In this document: positions 8,385-16,710 of the stretch, one piece after another
Layout: every line of letters starts with the position of its first letter
Numbering within the stretch: the stretch's first letter is position 1
Assembly: GCA_002305915.1 (NCBI GenBank)
Contig: DBRJ01000061.1
Location: forward strand, 1-37,271
DNA from: Pelotomaculum sp. UBA1371
GTDB lineage: Bacteria; Bacillota; Desulfotomaculia; Desulfotomaculales; Pelotomaculaceae
DNA: 37,271 bases
Reading direction: 5' to 3'
Translations under genes and position numbers: made by a program
The notes under the pieces: model-generated
Database searches by the model: none
Seen by the model: the letters and a program-made list of their open reading frames with translations, nothing else
What the model was told of the DNA's origin: nothing

Positions 8385-9081
8385 GATCCCGGGCTATAGA
8401 ATGATGTATGAAAAAGTGGGGCCGGCCCGCTTTATTTCTCATCTGGATCTGCTCAGGACCTTCGGCAGGGCGGCCAGGCGGGCCGGATTGCCGCTGGCCT
8501 TTACCCAGGGTTTCAATCCCCATCCCAAAATCACCTTTGCAGCCCCTCTGGCTGTGGGTATCTCCGGGGAAGCAGAATTTGCCGACCTGGAACTTACCGA
8601 AAAAATCCCTGCGCCTTTTGTTGCCAGGGCGTTGTCGGATGCTTTGCCGGAAGGCCTGCGCGTTCTTGAGGTCAGGCAGCTAAAGGGGGCCGGTCCTGCC
8701 CTGATGGCAATGGTGAGGTCGGCATCTTACCGGGTTGAAGCGAAGACCTGCGGTCCAGTAACCGCTGGGGAATTGAAAGATGCTCTCGGATCATTTCTCT
8801 CCAGGCAGGAAATCCTGGTGGAGAGGAAAAATAATGAAGGAAAAAAAGTCCTGTATGATCTCAGGCCGGGCATATTTGTTATGTCAGGCAGGTTGGATAA
8901 CGATATAATAAAAATAGAAGCGGAACTAAAAACAGGTAGTAGTGGAAACGTCAGGATTGAAGAGGTATTGGAGGCTTTTCTAAAATCCAGCCGGTTACCT
9001 GTCCAGGGCGGCTATGCGCTGTTCAGGAACAATCTTTACACTGTAGCTGGAAAAGAAAAAAAGATGCTGTGGCAGACTTGA
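8377..9081 (+). CDS. TIGR03936 / DUF2344 radical SAM-linked protein
   Basis: 234 residues from GTG 8377, which overlaps the end of the radical SAM gene; ATG 8401 is an alternative start giving 226 residues. The N-terminus carries the family pattern GPARFISHLDLLRTFGRAAR followed by RAGLPLAFTQGFNPHPKI. No cofactor motif is visible. In some genomes this domain is fused to the C-terminus of the TIGR03960 protein, so the two probably act together. Translational coupling by overlap supports that. Biochemical function unknown. Confidence 0.85.
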   Translation: MIRIPGYRMMYEKVGPARFISHLDLLRTFGRAARRAGLPLAFTQGFNPHPKITFAAPLAVGISGEAEFADLELTEKIPAPFVARALSDALPEGLRVLEVRQLKGAGPALMAMVRSASYRVEAKTCGPVTAGELKDALGSFLSRQEILVERKNNEGKKVLYDLRPGIFVMSGRLDNDIIKIEAELKTGSSGNVRIEEVLEAFLKSSRLPVQGGYALFRNNLYTVAGKEKKMLWQT

Positions 9082-9125
9082 GTGTTCTTAAATTTACGGG
9101 TAATTCACTAGAGGAGAAAGGTTTT

Positions 9126-10820
9126 ATGCTTAAGGAGATTGTTGTTAATGTTGGCGAGGAAGAGACCAGAGTAGCAGTACTGGAAGATAATGTGCCAGTT
9201 GAGATTTATATTGAAAGATCTGTCAACCAGCGCCTGGTGGGTAATATTTTTAAAGGCCGGGTAGAGAATGTATTACCCGGCATGCAGGCTGCCTTTGTAA
9301 ATATTGGTTTAGAAAAAAACGCTTTTCTTTACGTGGAAGACGCCATCCCCGCATGTTCGCCGGAAGTCAATGATCAGGGCGGTACTGCTTTGGGGGGTGC
9401 CAATATTTGTGACATCTTAAAGCAGGGGCAGGAAGTTCTGGTTCAAATTGTGAAAGAACCTATAGGTACCAAGGGCCCCCGGGTAACCATCCACGTTACG
9501 CTGCCCGGGCGTTATCTTGTACTAATGCCCACTGTGGATTATATCGGGATCTCCCGGCGCATTGAATCTGAAAAGGAGCGGGAGCGGCTCAAAGACCTGG
9601 CTGCCAGGGTTAAGCCGGAGGGCATGGGTGTTATTGTGCGTACTGTAGCTGAAGGTGTAGAAGAAGAGGAGTTTCGCCAGGATATCAACTTGCTGACAAA
9701 GCTGTGGCGAAAAATCCTCAGCAGGGCTGCTTACGGACCGGTGCCCAACCTGGTGCACCGGGACCTGGAGTTGGTCCAGCGGATATTGAGGGATATTTTT
9801 ACGGAGGATGTCGATCGCCTGACCCTGAATTCCCGCTACGAATACGAGAAAGTTCTGGACCTTCTGGATATTACAGGTCCAAGGCTGAAATTAAAAGTCT
9901 TTTTTGACGAGCGTGAAAATATTTTTGAGGAATACGGTATTGAACAAGAGATTGAAAAAGCGTTAAAGCGAAAAGTCTGGCTCAAATGCGGGGGTTACCT
10001 GGTAATCGACCAGGCTGAGGCGCTGACAGCCATTGATGTTAATACCGGCAAGTATGTGGGAACAATCAACCTGGAAGATACGGTGCTTAAAACAAACCTG
10101 GAAGCAGCCCAGGAAATCGGCCGGCAGCTTCGCCTGCGGAATATCGGCGGGATTGTTATTGTAGATTTTATTGATATGTCGGAGGAAAGCCACCGCCAAC
10201 AGGTGCTCCAGGCCCTGGAAGCGGAGATTAAACGGGATAAAACCAAGACCAACATCCTTGGCATCACCCAGCTGGGATTGGTGGAAATGACCCGTAAAAA
10301 AGTGCGCCCCAGCCTGGCCGAGGTTCTCCAGAAAACCTGCCCCTATTGTGAAGGTAAAGGCAAGGTGCTTTCTGAAGAGACGCTGGGCATCCATTATAAG
10401 AATCAAATCTATAATATGGCCCGGCAGACGTCGGCCCAGACCATTCTGGTGGAAGCCAACCCGGTGGTGGCGGCCCGGCTAATCGGCAGCGGCGGAGCAA
10501 ATTTAAAGGACCTGGAAAATAAAACCGGTAAAAGCCTTTATATCAGAGGCTCCACCAACCACCATATCGAGTCCGTAACAATCCGGCCCCTGCAGGACAA
10601 CGAAGGTGTTCAGGCCCATACCTTTCCGGTAAAACCCGGCGAAGTGCTGGAAGTAAAGGTGGAGGAACCACATGTTTCCAATATTAATGACGGCATAGCC
10701 AGGGTCAACGGGTTCATCCTGGATATCGAGGGCGCCGGTTCCCTTATTGGTGAAACAATTCCGGTGGAGGTCAGTAAGGTTTACCGGACCTACGCCAAAG
10801 CCCGCCCGGTAAAAATTTAA
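9126..10820 (+). CDS. rng: Ribonuclease G/E family endoribonuclease
   Basis: 564 residues from ATG 9126, which follows GAGGAGAAAGG; an in-frame GTG at 9069 inside the preceding gene has no good binding site. An S1 RNA-binding domain lies at about residues 35-130 (RLVGNIFKGRVENVLPGMQA). The DNase I-like catalytic region contains AIDVNTGKYVG and GGIVIVDFIDM, whose aspartates bind Mg. The zinc-link motif CPYCEGKGKV follows. RNase G/E cleaves single-stranded AU-rich RNA in mRNA turnover and rRNA processing. It lacks the long C-terminal scaffold of E. coli RNase E, as usual for Firmicutes. Directly upstream of rplU. Confidence 0.93.
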   Translation: MLKEIVVNVGEEETRVAVLEDNVPVEIYIERSVNQRLVGNIFKGRVENVLPGMQAAFVNIGLEKNAFLYVEDAIPACSPEVNDQGGTALGGANICDILKQGQEVLVQIVKEPIGTKGPRVTIHVTLPGRYLVLMPTVDYIGISRRIESEKERERLKDLAARVKPEGMGVIVRTVAEGVEEEEFRQDINLLTKLWRKILSRAAYGPVPNLVHRDLELVQRILRDIFTEDVDRLTLNSRYEYEKVLDLLDITGPRLKLKVFFDERENIFEEYGIEQEIEKALKRKVWLKCGGYLVIDQAEALTAIDVNTGKYVGTINLEDTVLKTNLEAAQEIGRQLRLRNIGGIVIVDFIDMSEESHRQQVLQALEAEIKRDKTKTNILGITQLGLVEMTRKKVRPSLAEVLQKTCPYCEGKGKVLSEETLGIHYKNQIYNMARQTSAQTILVEANPVVAARLIGSGGANLKDLENKTGKSLYIRGSTNHHIESVTIRPLQDNEGVQAHTFPVKPGEVLEVKVEEPHVSNINDGIARVNGFILDIEGAGSLIGETIPVEVSKVYRTYAKARPVKI

Positions 10821-10886
10821 GACCTGGTTAGGAGCGTTTATATGCCGGTTCCGTTTCCTGCAACGGGTGGGAACACTGTTTATCCC

Positions 10887-10914
10887 TTGACATTGCAGGT
10901 GGATATGTTAGAAT
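10887..10914 (+). promoter_or_regulatory. Sigma-A-type promoter for rplU-rpmA
   Basis: TTGACA (10887-10892), 16-base spacer, TAGAAT (10909-10914) with an extended -10 TG at 10906-10907. It drives a ~120-base leader before rplU. Confidence 0.8.
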
Positions 10915-10920
10915 GTTATA

Positions 10921-11030
10921 TCGTAGGTATGATTGAACCTATTTAACACCGCACGGAACGGGTTTATGCTAAAGGGAGCTGTGTTGCGCGTTGTCCCTAC
11001 CTTTTCCGGCGAGTCCTTAAGTAACGGGAG
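10921..11030 (+). promoter_or_regulatory. rplU 5' leader, possible L21 autoregulatory element
   Basis: About 110 untranslated bases lie between the promoter and the L21 start. Firmicutes often carry an L21-binding leader here. I could not match it to a consensus by eye, so this is inferred from position only. Confidence 0.25.
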
Positions 11031-11039
11031 GTGCATTTG

Positions 11040-11351
11040 TTGTACGCAATTATTGAGACTGGCGGCAAGCAGTACCGCGTTCAGGAGGGTGACACGCTTT
11101 ATCTGGAAAAACTCCCTTTTGAAGCAGGTGAAACTGTGGAAGTGAACAAGGTTTTGGCTTTAGTCAAGGACGACGAGTTTAAATTCGGCACACCTCTGGT
11201 TGAGAATGCCAGGGTCATTTTAAAGGTGGTCCGGCACGGCAGGGGGAAAAAAATTATTGTTTTTAAGTTTAAGGCCAAAAAGAACTATCGCCGCAAGCAG
11301 GGTCACAGGCAGCCATTTACCCAGGTTATTGTGGAAAAAATAGAAGCTTGA
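11040..11351 (+). CDS. rplU: 50S ribosomal protein L21
   Basis: 103 residues, the standard L21 length, from TTG 11040. GGGAGGTG (11026-11033) lies 6 bases upstream and rules out the in-frame GTG at 11031, which is part of the binding site. It begins MYAIIETGGKQYRVQEGD and ends in a basic RNA-binding stretch (KFKAKKNYRRKQGHRQPFT). L21 binds 23S rRNA domain II and partners L20. rpmA follows after 46 bases, and no gene lies between them. Confidence 0.97.
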   Translation: MYAIIETGGKQYRVQEGDTLYLEKLPFEAGETVEVNKVLALVKDDEFKFGTPLVENARVILKVVRHGRGKKIIVFKFKAKKNYRRKQGHRQPFTQVIVEKIEA

Positions 11352-11397
11352 ATTTAGTTTTACAATCACAGATGAACATGAAAAAGAGGTGATATCA

Positions 11398-11667
11398 TTG
11401 GCACATAAGAAAGGTGTAGGCAGTTCCAGGAACGGCCGGGATTCCCAGCCAAAAATGCTTGGCGTTAAAAGGGCTGATGGTCAGTTTGTTCTGGCCGGCA
11501 GCATTCTGGTCAGACAGCGCGGCACAAAAATTCACCCTGGCCGCAACGTTGGCAGGGGTGGGGATGATACCCTTTTTGCTGTTGTCGACGGTGTGGTCAG
11601 CTTTGAAAGAAAGGGCCGTGACAAAAAAACCGTCAGTGTCACTCCCCAGGCAGCAGTTGGAGTATAA
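11398..11667 (+). CDS. rpmA: 50S ribosomal protein L27, mature-length form
   Basis: 89 residues from TTG 11398, with AAGAGGTGA 5-6 bases upstream. It starts directly with MAHKKGVGSSRNGRDSQPK, so the L27 tail that reaches the peptidyl-transferase centre is encoded without the N-terminal extension found in many Firmicutes (cleaved there by the Prp/YsxB protease). Consistently, no prp gene lies between rplU and rpmA. The rest (GSILVRQRGTKIHPGRNVGR) is typical. Confidence 0.96.
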   Translation: MAHKKGVGSSRNGRDSQPKMLGVKRADGQFVLAGSILVRQRGTKIHPGRNVGRGGDDTLFAVVDGVVSFERKGRDKKTVSVTPQAAVGV

Positions 11668-11681
11668 GTACTGGAAAAGAT

Positions 11682-11712
11682 GCGGTCCTATAAGGGGACC
11701 GCTTATTTTTTA
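11682..11712 (+). terminator. Rho-independent terminator after rpmA
   Basis: GCGGTCC (11682-11688) pairs perfectly with GGACCGC (11696-11702), followed by TTATTTTTTT. Confidence 0.9.
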
Positions 11713-11827
11713 AAGACTCTGGAACAAGTATTCCACGGGGCCGGGTAAGAGTATTTAGTGCAAAACGGAGTAACCTTTTGGGTTTTGAGAGCGGGTCCGG
11801 ACAAGGTGCCTGCGGGAAGGGGTGGAA

Positions 11828-12397
11828 ATGAGATTCAGAAAACTTTTAGATGTAATTCAGGGACAGATGCATGACTTCTTAAACCACTTACAGGTCATTT
11901 CCGGTTTGCTTCAGTTAAACAAAGAGGAACGGTTACGGGATTACCTGGCCCAGATTAGTTTAGAGCTGGCCAGGTTTAGTAAAACAGCCAGAATTAAAAT
12001 TCCTGATGTTACGGCCTGCCTTTTAAATACATACTATGATGCCGCTATGAACCAGGTTGATCTGGAACTGGAGGTTACTTCCGATTTTACCGGCTGTGTT
12101 GTACCGGGTCCCGTCGTGGCTGAAGCACTGGAGCGTTGCATGATTCCATTCTTTAAATCGATGGAATCCCCGCATGCTCAGGAAAGGTTCATGAAGGTGT
12201 ACTTTGAGGAGAGTGAAGGAAACAATATCTGCCGCCTTCTCTTTCCCGAACCCCCGCTGGGGGACCTCAGCCATTTTGAAAATGAACTGAATTCTGTGGG
12301 GAGTCTGTTGGGTCCTTGCGGCGGTTGGGTCAATATGGCTGTGGCAAATGGCGGGGTAGAAATATTTTTAGTTTTTCCGGGTAATGAAAAACAATAA
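11828..12397 (+). CDS. spo0B: Spo0B-type sporulation phosphotransferase
   Basis: 189 residues from ATG 11828, which has AAGGGG at a suitable distance; GTG 11822 is too close to that site. The N-terminal helical hairpin contains MHDFLNHLQVISGLLQL, the Spo0B alpha-domain HDxxNxLQ pattern; His15 is the expected phosphoacceptor. The C-terminal part is a degenerate GHKL-like domain without visible ATP-binding boxes. Spo0B passes phosphate from Spo0F to Spo0A in the sporulation phosphorelay. Its place immediately before obg, as in Bacillus, supports the call. Sequence outside the His region is weakly conserved. Confidence 0.78.
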   Translation: MRFRKLLDVIQGQMHDFLNHLQVISGLLQLNKEERLRDYLAQISLELARFSKTARIKIPDVTACLLNTYYDAAMNQVDLELEVTSDFTGCVVPGPVVAEALERCMIPFFKSMESPHAQERFMKVYFEESEGNNICRLLFPEPPLGDLSHFENELNSVGSLLGPCGGWVNMAVANGGVEIFLVFPGNEKQ

Positions 12398-12426
12398 TTG
12401 GTTAAACTAAACCACAGGTGGTAATG

Positions 12427-13692
12427 ATGTTTTTTGATAAAGCGAAGATTTATGTCAAAGGTGGCGACGGCGGCAATGGGTGCGTAGCCATGCGCAGGGA
12501 AAAGTACATACCGGAAGGCGGTCCCTGGGGAGGCGACGGAGGACGTGGCGGTGATGTTATTTTCCTGGCTGACGAAGGACTGCGTACACTGGTGGATTTC
12601 CGGTACAAGAGGCATTATAAGGCGGACCGGGGAAGGCATGGTGAGGGTAAAAACATGCATGGGGCATCCGGGGACGACCTTGTCTTGCGGCTACCGGTCG
12701 GTACTGTGATCAGGGATGACGACAGCGGGGAGATCATTGCCGACCTGATTCAACATGGTCAGCAAGTTGTTGTAGCCAGGGGGGGCCGGGGAGGCCGGGG
12801 AAATACCCGTTTTGCCACCCCCAACAATAAAGCGCCCAGGATGGCGGAACTGGGAGAACCCGGGGAAGAGCGCCGGCTGCTTCTGGAACTAAAATTAATT
12901 GCGGATGTAGGCCTGGTGGGTTTCCCCAATGCCGGGAAGTCCACTATAATTTCCCGTGTTTCTGCCGCCCGTCCTAAAATTGCTAATTACCCTTTTACCA
13001 CGGTTGCTCCTGTTCTCGGTGTGGTTAGGGTGGAGGACGGGCGCAGTTTTGTGATGGCCGATATTCCCGGCCTGATTGAAGGCGCCCATGCAGGGGCCGG
13101 ACTTGGCCACGAATTTTTGCGCCATGTGGAGCGGACCCGACTGCTTGTCCATGTTCTCGATACAGCAGGCAGCGAAGGACGGGACCCGGTGGAGGACTTC
13201 CGGGTAACCAGCAGGGAGCTTTCCCTTTACAATCCTTTGCTCGGGCAAAGGCCCAAGATTATTTGCGCCAACAAGATGGATTTGCCGGATTCCGCCCAAA
13301 ATTTGGCCAGACTCAGAGATGCCTGCGGTGAAGAATATGAAGTGTTCCCGGTCTCAGCCGCTACCGGCGAAGGTCTGGATGCTTTAATTTACCGGATCAT
13401 CGAACTTTTGGAAGGTCTTCCCCGGGAATTAACGGTCACTGACGAGACGGAACACGTGGTTCACCGGCCGGAGCCCCGTTTTACTATAAACCGCCAGGAT
13501 GGAATCTTCCTGGTGGGGGGAAAAGAAATCGAGCGTCATGTGGCCATGACCGACATGGAGCAAGATGAGGCAGTGGAACGCCTGCAGCGGATTATCCAGC
13601 GCATCGGTATTGAGGATGCCCTCAAGGAGGCCGGGATTAAAGAAGGCGACACCGTCAAAATCGGCAAGCTGGAATTTGAGTACGTTGAATAG
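12427..13692 (+). CDS. obg: GTPase Obg/CgtA
   Basis: 421 residues from ATG 12427 (or the preceding ATG at 12424), with AGGTGG just upstream. Three domains: the glycine-rich Obg fold (residues 1-157, e.g. VKGGDGGNGC and GGRGGRGN), the GTPase domain (P-loop GFPNAGKST, switch DIPGLIEGA, NKMD base-recognition motif), and a C-terminal OCT domain from about 340. Obg acts in late 50S assembly, the stringent response and, in Bacillus, sporulation initiation. It lies 29 bases after spo0B and is probably co-transcribed. Confidence 0.97.
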   Translation: MFFDKAKIYVKGGDGGNGCVAMRREKYIPEGGPWGGDGGRGGDVIFLADEGLRTLVDFRYKRHYKADRGRHGEGKNMHGASGDDLVLRLPVGTVIRDDDSGEIIADLIQHGQQVVVARGGRGGRGNTRFATPNNKAPRMAELGEPGEERRLLLELKLIADVGLVGFPNAGKSTIISRVSAARPKIANYPFTTVAPVLGVVRVEDGRSFVMADIPGLIEGAHAGAGLGHEFLRHVERTRLLVHVLDTAGSEGRDPVEDFRVTSRELSLYNPLLGQRPKIICANKMDLPDSAQNLARLRDACGEEYEVFPVSAATGEGLDALIYRIIELLEGLPRELTVTDETEHVVHRPEPRFTINRQDGIFLVGGKEIERHVAMTDMEQDEAVERLQRIIQRIGIEDALKEAGIKEGDTVKIGKLEFEYVE

Positions 13693-13754
13693 CCGGCTGC
13701 GGAACTCTGTTTCGCTCCGGTATGGTGTTTGTACTTTTATAGTGTAGTTAGTTG

Positions 13755-13763
13755 TGATATACT
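13755..13763 (+). promoter_or_regulatory. Extended -10 promoter candidate for proB
   Basis: TGATATACT (TG-N-TATACT), 35 bases before the proB start. The -35 region is not recognisable, which extended -10 promoters tolerate. Confidence 0.4.
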
Positions 13764-13797
13764 TTTTCCATCAAATTCGGGAGCAGGAGCATCTGAT

Positions 13798-14925
13798 ATG
13801 GGCGATAAGAGAAGCGCTTTTCAATCATTCAAGCGGGTTGTGGTGAAGGTGGGGACCAGTTCGGTTGCCTATGATACCGGAAAACCCAATCTTTACCGGA
13901 TTGAAAGCCTGGTCAGGCAAATATCTGACATCCATAACCTGGGCAAAGAAGTAATTCTGGTCACATCAGGGGCTATTGGAACCGGCGCCGGAAAACTGGG
14001 CCTGCCGGGGCGTCCGAAAACCATTCCCGAGAAGCAGGCGGCTGCAGCGGTGGGTCAGGGTGTTTTAATGCATATTTATGAAAAAATTTTTGCGGAGTAC
14101 GGAGTGACTGTCGGCCAGGTGCTCCTTACGCGGGAGGATTTTGCCGACAGGCGGCGTTTTTTAAACGCCAGGAATGCCATGCACGCCCTGCTTCAATATG
14201 GTGTAATTCCGATTATCAATGAAAATGACACCGTAGCCGTGGATGAAATCAAACTGGGTGACAACGACAACCTTTCAGCCCTGGTTGCCAGCCTTATTGA
14301 TGCGGAGATGTTGATTTTGCTTTCAGATATTGACGGACTCTTTACAGCCGACCCCCGAAAAAACCCGGATGCCTGCCTGATCAAAGAAGTCCGGGAAATT
14401 ACACCTGAAATTGAGGCACTGGCTGGCGGTTCCGGCAGACTGGGCACCGGAGGTATGACGACCAAGCTGCAAGCGGCAAAAATTGCTATGCATTCCGGTG
14501 TGGTTACAGTGCTGGCGAATTTAAAAGAAAAGGATGTTGTGCGCAACATCTTAAGCGGTGAGCCGGCCGGGACTGTTTTCTGGCCTTGTGCCAATAAAAT
14601 GGATAATAAAAAACGCTGGATTGCCTTTAATTCTTCCGTGTGCGGCAGGCTGCATGTGGATGAAGGGGCAGCCCGGGCGCTTTTAAAGAACGGGAAGAGT
14701 CTTTTACCATCAGGCATCACCAGAGTGGAAGGTAACTTTGAAATGGGCAATACAGTTTCAATTGCGGACCCGGACGGACGGGAAATCGCCAAGGGCATTG
14801 TCTATTATTCTTCAGTTGAAATCAATTTGATCAAAGGGGAGCAGTCCAGGGATATCCCGCGCATTATTGGACATAAGGACTACGACGAAGTTGTGCACCG
14901 GAACAACCTGGTGCTGGAACTGTAA
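13798..14925 (+). CDS. proB: Glutamate 5-kinase (gamma-glutamyl kinase)
   Basis: 375 residues from ATG 13798, preceded by AGGAG at 8 bases. The amino acid kinase fold spans about residues 1-260 (VVVKVGTSSV, VTSGAIGTGAGKLGL, NENDTVAVDEIKLGDND), followed by a C-terminal PUA domain. It phosphorylates glutamate in the first step of proline synthesis. The usual partner proA (glutamate-5-semialdehyde dehydrogenase), commonly the next gene, is missing; nadD follows instead. Confidence 0.95.
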   Translation: MGDKRSAFQSFKRVVVKVGTSSVAYDTGKPNLYRIESLVRQISDIHNLGKEVILVTSGAIGTGAGKLGLPGRPKTIPEKQAAAAVGQGVLMHIYEKIFAEYGVTVGQVLLTREDFADRRRFLNARNAMHALLQYGVIPIINENDTVAVDEIKLGDNDNLSALVASLIDAEMLILLSDIDGLFTADPRKNPDACLIKEVREITPEIEALAGGSGRLGTGGMTTKLQAAKIAMHSGVVTVLANLKEKDVVRNILSGEPAGTVFWPCANKMDNKKRWIAFNSSVCGRLHVDEGAARALLKNGKSLLPSGITRVEGNFEMGNTVSIADPDGREIAKGIVYYSSVEINLIKGEQSRDIPRIIGHKDYDEVVHRNNLVLEL

Positions 14926-14999
14926 CGAAAGGGCACTTATTTTTCCAGGGACCCTGAACAAACATTAAACCGTTATTTTACCCTATTTGACATTTTGTC

Positions 15000-15028
15000 T
15001 TGCTTTTCTCCGGACTAGACTGTACAAT
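15000..15028 (+). promoter_or_regulatory. Promoter for nadD, possibly giving a leaderless mRNA
   Basis: TTGCTT (15000-15005), 17-base spacer, TACAAT (15023-15028). The predicted start of transcription, about 7 bases downstream, falls on or next to the ATG at 15035. Confidence 0.5.
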
Positions 15029-15034
15029 TTCCAT

Positions 15035-15664
15035 ATGAGTAAAGAGGCTGATTCTAAGTGTAGGCGCCTGGGAATCATGGGTGGAACCTTTGATCCGATT
15101 CATTACGGACACCTTGTTGCCGCTGAAGGCGCCCGCTATGAGTTTAATCTGGAAAAGGTAATTTTTGTGCCGGCGGGCAGGCCGCCCCACAAACCCAATT
15201 ATAAGATCACCGATCCCTGGAAACGTTTCGCCATGACCAGACTGGCGGTTCAATCCAATCCATTTTTTCAGGTGTTGCCTCTGGAGGTGGAACGTCCCGG
15301 TCCTTCCTATGCCATTGATACAGTGCAGGAAATTGCCCTGCTCAATCCCGGGATGCAGGTATACTTTATAACAGGTGCAGATGCGGTTTCGGAGATCCTG
15401 ACCTGGAGGAACACGGAACAATTGCTGTCCATCTGCCGCTTTATTGCTGCAACCCGGCCCGGGTACCGCATGGATGACATGTGGGAAAAACTGAACCGGT
15501 TGCCCGTGGAACTAAAAGATAATATTTTTTGTATGGAAGTACCGGCACTGGCTATTTCATCTTCGGATATACGGCAGCGTTTGCGGGAAGGAAGGCCTGT
15601 AAAGTACCTTTTACCTGAACTTGTGGAAGAATATATTGCTAAAAACAATATTTACGGGCATTGA
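15035..15664 (+). CDS. nadD: Nicotinate-nucleotide adenylyltransferase
   Basis: 209 residues from ATG 15035. No ribosome binding site precedes this ATG; the other in-frame option, TTG 14987, also lacks one and coincides with a TTGACA string. The nucleotidyltransferase motif GGTFDPIHYGHL is near the start and ISSSDIRQRL near the end, both diagnostic. It adenylates nicotinate mononucleotide in NAD synthesis. In many Firmicutes yqeK follows nadD before rsfS; here an RRM protein takes that place. Confidence 0.93.
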   Translation: MSKEADSKCRRLGIMGGTFDPIHYGHLVAAEGARYEFNLEKVIFVPAGRPPHKPNYKITDPWKRFAMTRLAVQSNPFFQVLPLEVERPGPSYAIDTVQEIALLNPGMQVYFITGADAVSEILTWRNTEQLLSICRFIAATRPGYRMDDMWEKLNRLPVELKDNIFCMEVPALAISSSDIRQRLREGRPVKYLLPELVEEYIAKNNIYGH

Positions 15665-15767
15665 TTTTGGAAAAATCTTTGCCTGGTTAAGATTGCATTA
15701 GGTTATTTCCTTCTGCAAATAATAGCTTTAAGAAAAAAAGTTTCTTTGGGAAAGAGGTGATTAGTGA

Positions 15768-16025
15768 ATGGCGCGTACCTTGTATGTTGGTAATCTACCG
15801 TGGGCTACTAAAGCCGAAGATCTTGCCGACGCTTTCTCCGCGCACGGTGAAGTTTTGAGTAGCCGCGTTATTACTGATCGTGAGTCCGGTCGCTCGCGCG
15901 GATTTGGCTTTGTTGAAGTGCGGGACGAAGATGCGGATACCATGATCGCCGCGATGAACGGGACGGAGCTTAACGGCAGAGTTATTACAGTGAATGAGGC
16001 CAAAGCACGGGATGATCAGCGCTAA
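15768..16025 (+). CDS. RRM-type RNA-binding protein
   Basis: 85 residues, a single RNA recognition motif with almost nothing else. RNP2 is LYVGNL (residues 5-10) and RNP1 is RGFGFVEV (about 44-51), so RNA contact by the aromatic residues is expected. AAGAGGTGA precedes ATG 15768. Bacterial single-RRM proteins of this kind are often cold- or stress-induced, but targets are unknown. Monocistronic, with its own terminator. Confidence 0.93.
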   Translation: MARTLYVGNLPWATKAEDLADAFSAHGEVLSSRVITDRESGRSRGFGFVEVRDEDADTMIAAMNGTELNGRVITVNEAKARDDQR

Positions 16026-16032
16026 ATTTTGA

Positions 16033-16056
16033 AAAACCTCCGCAAGGAGGTTTTTT
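16033..16056 (+). terminator. Terminator after the RRM gene
   Basis: AAAACCTCC (16033-16041), GCAA tetraloop, GGAGGTTTT (16046-16054), continuing into TT: a textbook rho-independent hairpin with a GNRA loop. Confidence 0.92.
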
Positions 16057-16169
16057 CTCATGTGTTTATTATAGGAGAAGATTCAAAAATGTCGGTTACC
16101 AATTAATTTCATCTGGATAAGATAATATTAGACAAAGCGAAAAAGAAGCATCTATTAACAATGGTTTCA

Positions 16170-16198
16170 TTGAAGGAAATTTAAAGCTCTGATAGAAT
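16170..16198 (+). promoter_or_regulatory. Promoter for rsfS
   Basis: TTGAAG (16170-16175), 17-base spacer, TAGAAT (16193-16198); a second -10-like TATAAT follows at 16201. It lies 44 bases before the rsfS start. Confidence 0.6.
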
Positions 16199-16241
16199 AG
16201 TATAATTAAAACAATAGCAAAATTTATAAGGAGGAGTGGCG

Positions 16242-16598
16242 TTGTCATTAAGTCCACAGGCAGTGGTCAATATTGCTGTACAAGCGGCAGAGGATAAGAA
16301 GGCGGAAGACATTACCGTTCTTGATATTCGTGAGGTTTCGATCATTGCGGATTTTTTCTTGATCTGCACCGGCCGTTCCAGCATCCAGGTGCAGGCTATT
16401 GTTGAAAACATTCAGGATAAATTAAAGGAAAAGAACTACAACGCCTTGCGCCGGGAGGGTTTCCGGGAAGGTGGATGGGTTTTGCTGGATTACGGTGATG
16501 TAGTGATTCATGTCTTTCAAGAAGCTGAACGGCGATTTTATAACCTGGAGCGCCTGTGGGGAGACGCCCCTGTGGTGGGAGTGCCTGTAAATATTTAA
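16242..16598 (+). CDS. rsfS: Ribosomal silencing factor RsfS (Iojap/DUF143)
   Basis: 118 residues from TTG 16242, six bases after AAGGAGGA; GTG 16236 abuts the binding site and is rejected. Family pattern: ADFFLICTGRSSIQVQAI, then REGFREGGWVLLDYGDVVIH and FYNLERLWGDAP. RsfS binds L14 on the 50S subunit and blocks joining with 30S in starvation. Placed between the nadD region and leuS as in related genomes. Confidence 0.95.
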   Translation: MSLSPQAVVNIAVQAAEDKKAEDITVLDIREVSIIADFFLICTGRSSIQVQAIVENIQDKLKEKNYNALRREGFREGGWVLLDYGDVVIHVFQEAERRFYNLERLWGDAPVVGVPVNI

Positions 16599-16607
16599 CC
16601 AATTTAG

Positions 16608-16627
16608 TCTAAAAAATGTTTTTTAGA
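16608..16627 (+). terminator. Weak A/T hairpin after rsfS
   Basis: TCTAAAAAA (16608-16616) and TTTTTTAGA (16619-16627) are perfectly complementary but with only a 2-base loop and few G/C pairs. Confidence 0.35.
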
Positions 16628-16710
16628 TTTATTCTCCTTTATTATATTATATAGAAAGTGTCCTCATATTATAAAAAGTATTAGTTAAACTTATTAAGGC
16701 AATGATAAGG

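Noticed and set aside
8002..8523. 173-codon minus-strand open frame
   Set aside because: Overlaps both radical SAM-linked genes on the opposite strand; translation is Pro/Arg-rich with no family features.
14193..14798. 201-codon minus-strand open frame
   Set aside because: Antisense to proB, low-complexity Ser/Ala-rich translation, no binding site.
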